A stretch of DNA of 64,000 bases from Parasegetibacter sp. NRK P23 (GTDB lineage Bacteria > Bacteroidota > Bacteroidia > Chitinophagales > Chitinophagaceae): the NCBI RefSeq assembly GCF_023721715.1, contig NZ_JAMDLG010000001.1, forward strand, positions 1,305,889 to 1,369,888, given 5' to 3'. The notes beneath the pieces were generated by a model that was given only the letters and a program-made list of their open reading frames with translations, did not search any database and was not told where the DNA came from. The position numbers and the translations under genes were made by a program. Shown here one piece after another: positions 8,373 through 16,800 of this stretch (positions within the stretch are counted from its first letter, which is position 1; each line of letters opens with the position of its first letter).

Positions 8373-10220
8373 TTAGTAACCACGAACATTCCTTCCTTCC
8401 ATATAATTCAGGAAAGCTTTGTTCACCACTCTGTTCCCTCCTTCTGTCGGGTAATTGCCGGTAAAATACCAGTCGCCGGTATTGGTGGGACAAGCCTCGT
8501 GCAGGCTTTCGATGGTCTGGAACACCACTTCCACGGGAAGGTTCAGCCCCTGAGGTGTAATGAGTTGCGCCACTTTCTTCGACACCTGTTCAGGCGTGAA
8601 AGGCTTGTACACCTGCTGCACCACGTTCTCCAGGTGGAGCTGGTTGTTGCGCTGCAGTTCCTTACATCTTTTATAAATATCCTGTAACAATTCTTCCTGT
8701 CCTGTTTCGCGGAGCAATTGAATAGCGGCCTGGAAAGCCACGAAATCTCCAAGCTTACTCATATCGATGCCATAGCAATCGGGATACCTGATCTGCGGGG
8801 CGGAGGACACCACGATGATCTTTTTCGGTTCCAACCGGGAGAGCATGCGGATGATGCTTTCTTTCAGTGTGGTTCCCCTTACGATGGAATCATCGATCAC
8901 CACCAGGGTATCCACGCCTTTGCGCACGGTGCCGTAAGTAATGTCGTACACGTGCTGCACCATTTCGTTCCTGCTGCTGTCTTCGGTAATGAAGGTGCGC
9001 ATTTTCACGTCCTTGATGGCGAGTTTCTCGATGCGCACACGGCGGTTCACCATTTCAGCGAGTTGCTCTTCGGTAAAATCCTTACCCCAGGCAAGGATCC
9101 GCTGGATCTTGATTTCGTTCAGGTAATCTTCCATTCCCTTGAGGAGGCCATAGAAGGCTACTTCCGCGGTATTGGGAATGAAGGAGAAGATGGTATTTTT
9201 CAGGTCATACTGGATCAGTTCCAGGATCGGTTTCCGGAGGTTGTAACCCAGCGTGGACCTTTCTTTATAAATTTTTTCGTCGTTGCCGCGTGAAAAGTAA
9301 ATCCTTTCGAAACTGCAAGCCTTTCTTTCTTTGGGCGCCACCACCTGGTCGATCACGATATCGCCTTTGTTGTTCACGTGGAGCGCCTGTCCGGGCATCA
9401 GTTCCTGCACTTCATTTTCTCCCACATTGAATGCGGTGCGGATAGCGGCTCTTTCAGAAGCGGCCACCACCAGGTCTTCACTGATGTAATAATAAGCCGG
9501 GCGAATGCCGTTCGCGTCGCGGAACACGAAGGATTCTCCGTTGCCGATTAGTCCGCCCACGGTAAATCCGCCATCGAAAAGCGGCACCGCTTTTTTGAGC
9601 GCGCCTATCACATCAGGCGCATTAGGACTTTGTTCATCAGCCTGCTCCAGAAAATGGTGGATCACTTCCATCATGGCCGCGAGGTCACTCTGGCGTTGGA
9701 ACTCTCCCGGATCGATGTTCACGAGTGAGAAAAGTTCTTCGGTGTTCACCAAATTAAAATTCCCGGCCAACGCGAGGTTGCGTGCGGGAATCGTATGTCT
9801 TTTGATAAAGGGATGGCAAAATTCAATGTTGTTCTTTCCCTGTGTGCCGTAGCGGAGGTGGCCGATCATCAGTTCACCGAGCGAATCCACGTGGCCTTTC
9901 ATAATCTCCGTGTGCTGCCTGATATCGGGCTGATAGCGTTCCAGCTCTTTCATTTCCGCGCCTATTCTGGCGAAGATATCAGCGATAGGCTGGTTGGCGT
10001 TGCTTCTCATCCTGTGGAGAAACGGCGTTCCGGGTGTGGTATCCAGCTTTACGGTGGCGATGCCCGCCCCGTCCTGGCCCCGGTTGTGCTGCTTTTCCAT
10101 AAGCAGGTACAACTTATTTAATCCATACAGAACTGTACCATACTTTTCCTGGTAATACGAAAATGGCTTACGTAAACGAATGTAGGCGAGTCCACATTCG
10201 TGTTTTATAGCGTCACTCAT
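8373..10220 (-). CDS. purF: Amidophosphoribosyltransferase-type enzyme (glutamine PRPP amidotransferase)
   Basis: 615 residues from the ATG at 10220. The upstream extension of the frame crosses the promoter and is rejected. It catalyses the first committed step of purine synthesis, PRPP plus glutamine to phosphoribosylamine. The N-terminal Ntn-type glutaminase domain should start at Cys9 (HECGLAYI) after removal of an eight-residue propeptide, and keeps NRGQDGAG. The C-terminal phosphoribosyltransferase domain has the PRPP loop VVIDDSIVRGTT. It is longer than the roughly 500-residue enteric enzyme but in keeping with the long Bacteroidota form. Transcribed alone from the -7 box at 10238-10245. 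Confidence 0.92.
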   Translation of the reverse strand: MSDAIKHECGLAYIRLRKPFSYYQEKYGTVLYGLNKLYLLMEKQHNRGQDGAGIATVKLDTTPGTPFLHRMRSNANQPIADIFARIGAEMKELERYQPDIRQHTEIMKGHVDSLGELMIGHLRYGTQGKNNIEFCHPFIKRHTIPARNLALAGNFNLVNTEELFSLVNIDPGEFQRQSDLAAMMEVIHHFLEQADEQSPNAPDVIGALKKAVPLFDGGFTVGGLIGNGESFVFRDANGIRPAYYYISEDLVVAASERAAIRTAFNVGENEVQELMPGQALHVNNKGDIVIDQVVAPKERKACSFERIYFSRGNDEKIYKERSTLGYNLRKPILELIQYDLKNTIFSFIPNTAEVAFYGLLKGMEDYLNEIKIQRILAWGKDFTEEQLAEMVNRRVRIEKLAIKDVKMRTFITEDSSRNEMVQHVYDITYGTVRKGVDTLVVIDDSIVRGTTLKESIIRMLSRLEPKKIIVVSSAPQIRYPDCYGIDMSKLGDFVAFQAAIQLLRETGQEELLQDIYKRCKELQRNNQLHLENVVQQVYKPFTPEQVSKKVAQLITPQGLNLPVEVVFQTIESLHEACPTNTGDWYFTGNYPTEGGNRVVNKAFLNYMEGRNVRGY

Positions 10221-10237
10221 GATGGGGAAATAGGCCG

Positions 10238-10245
10238 CAAAGGTA
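10238..10245 (-). promoter_or_regulatory. -7 promoter box of purF
   Basis: On the minus strand this reads TACCTTTG, a full match to TAnnTTTG. It lies 17 bases before the chosen ATG and gives a leader of about a dozen bases, which supports that start. Confidence 0.6.
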
Positions 10246-10307
10246 CGGTGATTTTCTGCAAAAAGGTGCAGTGATTTTGTTAAGAGAATGAAAGCGGCGG
10301 GAAAGTA

Positions 10308-10341
10308 AAAAAGAAAAACCCCTCTGTTTTCATAGGAGGGG
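10308..10341 (-). terminator. Terminator after the first LuxR-type response regulator
   Basis: CCCCTC at 10319-10324 pairs with GAGGGG at 10336-10341. On the minus strand it is followed by TTTTTCTTTTTT. It lies about 200 bases beyond the response-regulator stop; the stretch between (10342-10543) is A+T-rich and holds no gene I can support. Confidence 0.75.
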
Positions 10342-10543
10342 CAATTTCTCAAAAGGCATTGGACCTTGTAGGTTGTAATTCTGTTTTTCGGTCAGGATTA
10401 GGATTTCTTTTGTTCCTATAGGTTACGGATTGAAATACGTTATTGTTGTACAAAGATGCGCATTACATTTCTGTTCACACTATATTTTGCCCTTAAATTC
10501 AGGGGGTTAAGCGTATAACTGATGGCTCAATAAGGGTTTACTT

Positions 10544-11185
10544 CTATACGGGAAGCGTAGCGTTATTGATAAAATTGATGAGCGCCGCCGTGTTCTTCAG
10601 GTTCAGTTTTTTGAGGATATTATGGCGGTGCGCCTCCACTGTTTTTATGGAGATATCGAGGATGACGGCAATCTCTTTGGAAGACATACCTTCTTTGATG
10701 TGTTTGATGATCTGGATTTCTCTTTCAGAAAGTGAAGAGATGCCGGGCGCCTCGTCTTCCTCCCCGAGTATCTGCTGTGAAATAATGTTCTTGATCTCGT
10801 CACAAACGAATTTCTGCCCGTTGTAAACGGCCAGGATAGCTTCAATCATTTCCTCGCGGGAAGAGTTCTTGGTAACATAGCCTTTCGCGCCAATCTTCAT
10901 CATTTGTTTGGCGTAGGCGGGTTGGGAGTGCATGGACACGCCGATGATCTTCACATCGGGAAGTTGCTGAAGAATGTCTCGTGTGGCATCCAGTCCTGAA
11001 ACGGGCGCCATATTGATGTCCATCAGGATCACGTCCGGTTTCACCCGCACGGCGTCTTTAATGGCCTCTCCGCCTTCGCGGCTTTGGGCCACCACTTCAA
11101 GGCGGTCGTCAAGACCAAGCACGTACGACCATGTTTCGCGGATCAGTTTATGATCGTCGGCAATTTGTATCTGAATTTTGTTCAC
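10544..11185 (-). CDS. NarL/FixJ-family response regulator (second pair)
   Basis: 213 residues. The receiver domain (1-125) has the acidic pair IADDHKL, the phosphoacceptor aspartate in LMDINM, and the conserved Thr/Lys region ending GYVTKNSSREE. The C-terminal LuxR-type HTH (about 145-210) contains LSEREIQIIKHI and KTVEAHRHNILKKLNL. It is expected to be phosphorylated by the kinase encoded just upstream on the same strand, and to bind DNA as a dimer. It is closely similar along its whole length to the regulator at 13161-13808, which suggests duplication. It has its own -7 box, so its level need not follow that of the kinase. Confidence 0.93.
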   Translation of the reverse strand: MNKIQIQIADDHKLIRETWSYVLGLDDRLEVVAQSREGGEAIKDAVRVKPDVILMDINMAPVSGLDATRDILQQLPDVKIIGVSMHSQPAYAKQMMKIGAKGYVTKNSSREEMIEAILAVYNGQKFVCDEIKNIISQQILGEEDEAPGISSLSEREIQIIKHIKEGMSSKEIAVILDISIKTVEAHRHNILKKLNLKNTAALINFINNATLPV

Positions 11186-11206
11186 AGTTGGGGAATAAGG
11201 GTTTTA

Positions 11207-11214
11207 CAAAGGTA
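11207..11214 (-). promoter_or_regulatory. -7 promoter box of the second response-regulator gene
   Basis: On the minus strand this reads TACCTTTG, a full match to TAnnTTTG, 22 bases before the ATG. It lies in the 158-base gap after the smaller kinase gene. Confidence 0.5.
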
Positions 11215-11343
11215 TATTGGTTATTGTTCGCTGGATTACCCCTCTAAAATCTAATGAATATACCTTAAAAGAAAGGGGCTTTTACGAATTTTCGCGGTGC
11301 TAGTTGTTAAACTGATGGTTCAATAAGTATTAACCCCTACATA

Positions 11344-13041
11344 TTATTGTTTTTTCCCGGGTTTAAGTAAAGGTAAACTTACATAAAGGCGACATCCCTT
11401 TCCGGGTGCGCTGTCAATAGTTACTTTGCCGCCGAAAATTTCCGCGCGGTTGCTCATGTTTTTAAGTCCCAGTCCCCTAGCGGTCTTTTTCAGGTGAAAG
11501 CCCTTTCCGTCGTCCGTAACTTCCAGTTCCGCCAGGGAGGGTTTTACGTGAAGAAGGATAGTTACATTAGATGCGTCGGCATGCCGTACAACGTTATTGA
11601 GCTGCTCCTGTATGATGCGGAAAAAAGTGAGTTTCTGCCCCGGCGAAAGCACCTCGGACCTTCCCTTGCATTTGAAGTCGATCAGTAACCCCGTGCTCAG
11701 GCTTATCGTATCCGTGAGCTCCAGGATAGAGGCCTTTAACCCCAGGTCGCTGATGGACGGCGGCACCAGCGCCTTTGATATTTTCCTGATCTCGTTGATG
11801 GCCTGAACGATGTTCTGCCTGCTTTTCTCCATCATTGCCGTGGCATTTGATGGATCAGATATGGCAAGATCCAGCAACAGTTTTGAAGTAGTAAGTACCT
11901 GGTTGATGTTGTCGTGCAACTCCCGCCCTATTTCCAGGCGCTCGTTTTCCTGCCCTTCAATGGTCGCTTTCGCGATAAGCCGTTGCTTGTTTACCTCCTG
12001 TTCCAACAATTCCTGCTCCAGCCTTTTCCGCTCATTAATATTTTGCGCGGCCCCGATAAAACGCACCACTTTACCTTCCTCATCTCGGATCACATACCCC
12101 CTGTCGTGCACGTGATTGTATGTTCCGTCATCCGTTTTGAACCGGTATTGCATATCAAAACTGTCAATCGACTTGTCCCTGAAAATAATATCCATTTGTT
12201 CCTTTACGGCAGAAACATCTTCTTTGTGTACTCTTTTGAACCATTTTTCGGAGGTAAGCATGTTGTTATCTGTAATGCCGAACACTTTTTCAAGTCCTTT
12301 TCTATTCCTGTAAACTGTATTCTTCTCCAGATCCCAGTCCCAGATCATATCATTGGTGGCGCTTGTAATAAGGTCGTACCGGGTGTTCGACCAATGTATC
12401 TTTTCTTCGGCGAGTTTGTTGTCTATTATAATCCTGACGATCCGCGCTATCCGGCCAACGATTTCCATTTCTTCTCCGGTAGGCGATTTTGGCTCCGAGT
12501 AATATATGGCAAAACTCCCGATCACCCGGTTACCAACGCCCAAAAGCGGGACCGACCAGCAGGCGCGCAGGTTATGGGAAAGCGCTGCATCCTTATAGTG
12601 AGCCCATAACGGACTTGTGGCGATATCCTCCACAATTACCACTTGCCTTGTAAACATGGCGGTACCGCAGGAACCAACAGATGGGCCAATCTTCAGGCCT
12701 TCGATCGTGGCGCAATAGGCAGGCGGTAAATTAGGCGCCGAAAGTCCGGCGATAGCGTTGGTCTCGTGGTCAAGTAACAACACGGAACCTTTTGTTCCTG
12801 GCATGATTTGCTCCAGCCCGGCAAGCATCAGGTCAATTGTATCTTTTAAGGCATGGGTGAAAATCGCATTGTGTTCCAGCACTTTCCTCTCCAGGTCAAC
12901 CAGCATTTCCAACTGTCTTGTTTTCACACTGGCCTCACCTATATAGGCGCTTTCGGAAGCGGCATTGCCCCCGTCGTACAGGTTGGTAGCTGTTTTTTTT
13001 GCACGTGTATGGCGGTTCATATCCATAGGTAACCATAACAA
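11344..13041 (-). CDS. GAF-PAS histidine kinase, HisKA_3 (NarX/NreB-like) type
   Basis: 565 residues; ATGs at 13041, 13026 and 13020 are all possible starts. No membrane segment, so a cytoplasmic sensor. Order: a coiled N-terminus, a GAF domain (about 45-210, with SVGSCGTAMF and the RACWSVPLLG segment), one PAS/PAC domain (about 220-345, ending FIGAAQNINERK), then dimerisation helices with the phosphorylated histidine in RELHDNINQVLTT. An HATPase follows with NVVRHADAS, DDGKGF and GLGLKNM. The whole protein aligns with the last third of the 1794-residue kinase at 13814-19198. The response regulator downstream is its likely partner. Confidence 0.92.
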   Translation of the reverse strand: MLWLPMDMNRHTRAKKTATNLYDGGNAASESAYIGEASVKTRQLEMLVDLERKVLEHNAIFTHALKDTIDLMLAGLEQIMPGTKGSVLLLDHETNAIAGLSAPNLPPAYCATIEGLKIGPSVGSCGTAMFTRQVVIVEDIATSPLWAHYKDAALSHNLRACWSVPLLGVGNRVIGSFAIYYSEPKSPTGEEMEIVGRIARIVRIIIDNKLAEEKIHWSNTRYDLITSATNDMIWDWDLEKNTVYRNRKGLEKVFGITDNNMLTSEKWFKRVHKEDVSAVKEQMDIIFRDKSIDSFDMQYRFKTDDGTYNHVHDRGYVIRDEEGKVVRFIGAAQNINERKRLEQELLEQEVNKQRLIAKATIEGQENERLEIGRELHDNINQVLTTSKLLLDLAISDPSNATAMMEKSRQNIVQAINEIRKISKALVPPSISDLGLKASILELTDTISLSTGLLIDFKCKGRSEVLSPGQKLTFFRIIQEQLNNVVRHADASNVTILLHVKPSLAELEVTDDGKGFHLKKTARGLGLKNMSNRAEIFGGKVTIDSAPGKGCRLYVSLPLLKPGKKQ

Positions 13042-13160
13042 TGAAGGTTTTAAAAGTACGCTTTCAGGGGCTGGACACCAATGGATAAGAGATGGTTAAT
13101 ACACTATTTTCAAGGAATTAAGTGTTTACGATTACCTGCTGTACTGGCTTTCATAGTGCG

Positions 13161-13808
13161 CTATACAAGGTCGATAGCCGAATTGTTGATGAAGTTCACC
13201 AGCGAAGCGGTATTCTTCAGGTTCAGCTTTTTCAGGATATTGTGCCTGTGCACCTCCACGGTTTTCAGCGAGATATTGAGCTCAGTGGAGATTTCTTTGG
13301 AAGAACTGCCCTGCTTGATCAACCGGATGATCTGTATCTCCCTTTCGGAGAGCAGGTTAATACTGGGCGCCTGGTTTTCTTCCAGCAACTGCTCAGAAAT
13401 GATGTTCTTCACTTCATCGCAGATGTACTTGTTTCCACCGTGCACTTCCAGGATGGCCTTGATCATTTCTTCACGGGAAGAGTTCTTGGTAACGTACCCT
13501 CTTGCGCCGATACTGAGCATCTTTTTGGCGTAAGCGGGCTGGGAGTGCATGGAAACCCCGATAATCTTAGTGGCCGGAGAGACCTTTCGGATCTGCTGCG
13601 TGGCTTCGATACCGGTAGTGGGCGACATATTGATGTCCATCAGAACGATGTTGGGACGCTGGGCTTTGGCAATTTCAATCGCGTCATCGCCGTTGCTGCA
13701 TTCGGCGATCACTTTGAATCGTGCATCACTATTCAGGATAAAGGTCCAGGTTTCCCGGATCAGCTTATGGTCATCTGCAATCAGGATGGAAATTTTTTCG
13801 GCTGACAT
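13161..13808 (-). CDS. NarL/FixJ-family response regulator (first pair)
   Basis: 215 residues. A receiver domain with LIADDHKL and phosphoacceptor LMDINM is followed by a LuxR-type HTH (LSEREIQIIRLI, KTVEVHRHNILKKLNL). It starts five bases after the stop of the giant kinase and is therefore almost certainly co-transcribed and its direct partner. Stretches such as SMHSQPAYAK and GYVTKNSSREEMI are identical to the other regulator, so the two may read overlapping DNA sites or cross-talk. Target genes are not evident in the window. Confidence 0.94.
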   Translation of the reverse strand: MSAEKISILIADDHKLIRETWTFILNSDARFKVIAECSNGDDAIEIAKAQRPNIVLMDINMSPTTGIEATQQIRKVSPATKIIGVSMHSQPAYAKKMLSIGARGYVTKNSSREEMIKAILEVHGGNKYICDEVKNIISEQLLEENQAPSINLLSEREIQIIRLIKQGSSSKEISTELNISLKTVEVHRHNILKKLNLKNTASLVNFINNSAIDLV

Positions 13809-13813
13809 AGCTT

Positions 13814-16800
13814 TTATTTTTTTTCTCTGGGAACTGTTACATTCAATTTACAACCTTTTCCCGGACTGGTCAATATTTGTACTCTTCCGTTGAATAAATC
13901 TGCCCGGCTGGTGATGTTTGAAAGGCCAAGCCCTCTTTTTATCTTCTGCATTTCAAACCCGACGCCATCATCACTGATGTTCAGCTCAACGTATTCATCG
14001 TCGAAAGTAAGTTCAATAATAAGGTTTTTTGCTTTTGCGTGCTTCAATACGTTATTTATTTGTTCCTGAACAACCCGGAACAACATCAGTTTCAAGTTAT
14101 CCTCAATGTCTTCTTCTTCAATATTGATGGGATAAAATTCAATATTGATCATATTCGTGATGCGCACGTTCTCGATCAGATCAGTAATAGAAGCTACCAG
14201 ACCGAGATCGCCAATGCTTGGTGGCACAAGCGAACGGGAGAGCTGCCTGATTTCCTGGATGGTATCCACGATGTTCTGCGCGCTGCGGCTGATCAGGTTC
14301 ATCCTGTTCTTTTCATCGCTGCGGGCCAGTTCAAGGTAGAGCTTGGTGGTGGTGAGTATCTGGTTGATGTTGTCGTGCAATTCTTTCCCTATCTGCCCGC
14401 GTTCTTTTTCCTGTGCGTCTATCGCGGCCTGGGCCACCAGCTTTTGTTTTCCCAGTTCCTGGCTCAGCAGTTCTTTTTCCAGTTGTTTCCGCAAGGTGAG
14501 GTCCTGAATGGAACCCACCATCCGGAAAGGTTTTCCTTCCGAATCCTTGAGCACGAACCCCTTTTCCATCACGTAAGCATACTGGTTGTCCGCCTTCAGA
14601 AAGCGGTATTCCTTTTCCCAATGCGCCGTTTCCTCGAACTGGAGGAAACGCTTCAGGCTGGTCAGCACTTCTTCCGAGTCCTCCGGGTGAATACATTTCT
14701 CCCAGAAGCTGATGTGTTGCTGTTCAGCAGTGATCTCGTAGCCGAACAAGGTCGTGAACCCTTCTCCCCAATAGATATAATCCGTATTCAGGTCCCAGTC
14801 GTAAATCGCTTCATTGGTGGCTTTCAGCACGTAATTAAACCGCTCGCTGCTGAGGCGTAATCTTTCATCGGCCGTTTTGTTTTCGATGATGATGCGCAGG
14901 AAATTCGCGGCCCGTTCCATGAGCGACAACTCATTCTCCGCGGGCGTTGACGGTTGTTTGTAGTACACATCCAGGCAACCGAGTACCTGGTCCTGCGAAC
15001 TGATTACGGGCACGCTGCGGCAGGCCCTGTAACCATGAGAAAGCGCAAGTTGTTTGTGTTCTTTCCAAACCGGATCGAAGCCAATATCAGGAGAAACCGC
15101 ATATTTCTTCTGGTGCATGGCCAGGCAAGCGGAGGTTTGCGCCTTATGCACCGGCAATCCCGCGATTCCTTTTCTGAAGGATTCTGGGAACGAAGGCGCT
15201 GATAACAGGCGCGTATTTCTTCCCGAGGTATCCAGCCCCAGTACCATACAGGAAGCCCCGAAAAGAATTTCTTCCAATCCCTTTACGAAATAGTGAATCG
15301 TTGTCTGAAGCGTCACCTGCTCCACCGCGTTGATCTCCAGCACCTGTTTTTCAAGCCCCAGGATCATTTGTTGCTGTCTTCTTTCTGAAACATCCCTGAA
15401 ATAAATGGTCACGCCTTCCCCGATGGGATAAGCGCTTACTTCAAACCAGGTATTCATGTCTTCATACAATTCCTCAAACTGTACGGCCACTTTTTCCTTC
15501 ATCACCCGTTGGTAATGGTGGAAGAACGGGGTATCAATCGCCGACCGGAACACATCCCATTGCTTTTTGCCGATCATATCCGCACGTGGAATACCAAGTA
15601 TACGCTCGGCAGCGGGGTTTACGTAGGTGATGAGCCAGTCGTGGTCGAGGATAATCATCCCGTCGGAAATGGTTTCCATAATGCTGGAAAGGTTTTCCGC
15701 CGTTTCTCTGATCCGCTTTTCCGCCATTTTCTGGTGGGTGATATCAGCAATGGTAAGGCATATTTCTTCTACCATCCCCCGCTTGTTGTACACGGGATTG
15801 GCGTAAACATTGAACCATGTTTCTTCGGGCTGTTCATAACTGATCTCATATACCAACTCTCTTCCCCCGAGTACATAATTCATGCGTTCCATGAACATGG
15901 ACCTGCGGTCGGGCGGTAAGCTGAGCGCATACGATACGCCCTCTTTCATTTCCGCTTTCAGGTAAGTCTGGAAATAATTGATGGCCTTACTGTTGAATGT
16001 AACTACACGGAAGTCCGCGTCCAGCAACACAAAAGACTCATTGGTGGAGGAGAAGATGGCGCGGAGGTTTCTCTCGGAAATGCGCAAACGTTTTTCTGTT
16101 TCTTCCTTCTCCCAAAGTAATTTATTCAGTTCCAGCAAGGCTTTCTGCAACTCCATCTTACTTTCAATCACCAGCCGCTGCTGCTTCTTCTTTTCCGTGA
16201 TATCGCGGATGATGGTACTGTGGAAAGACCGGCCTTCGACATCCTTAAAATGCACGCTGGTAATTTCGGCGTCAATCGTATGGCCCTTCTTGTGCAAGAG
16301 TCTGAGCTCCCCTTTGTACCTGCCATTCATATCGCGGGAACGGATGGCGTCGTGGAACGATTCATCCGTAAAATCGAATATGTCTTTCCGCTTTTTCTTA
16401 AGAATTTCCTCCCTGGTATACCCGAGCAACTGGCAAACGGCATCGTTGGCGTTCTGAACGGCTCCTCCGGGAATAGTAAGTAAAATACCGTCGGCACTGT
16501 TGTCAAAAAGATTCCGGAACCTGTTTTCACTGGATTGCAGGGCCACCAGTGCCGCACGCATATCGGTAATGTCCTGGAGCACGAGGTTGAACTTTTCGTA
16601 TTCTCCGTTCACCCCTTTGGTGATGGTGCCCATGGCCGCGATGATTTTCTGCTTCCCGCTTGGCAGCACAATGCGGTATTCGTTTTGTATACCTGAGCCT
16701 TCTCTAAGTACCCGGCTGATGCTTTCGTATATTTCTTCCCGTTGGGAAGGATGGATGAAAGAGACGATGTATTCAAGGGTGAGTTCCGTGGTGGGATCGG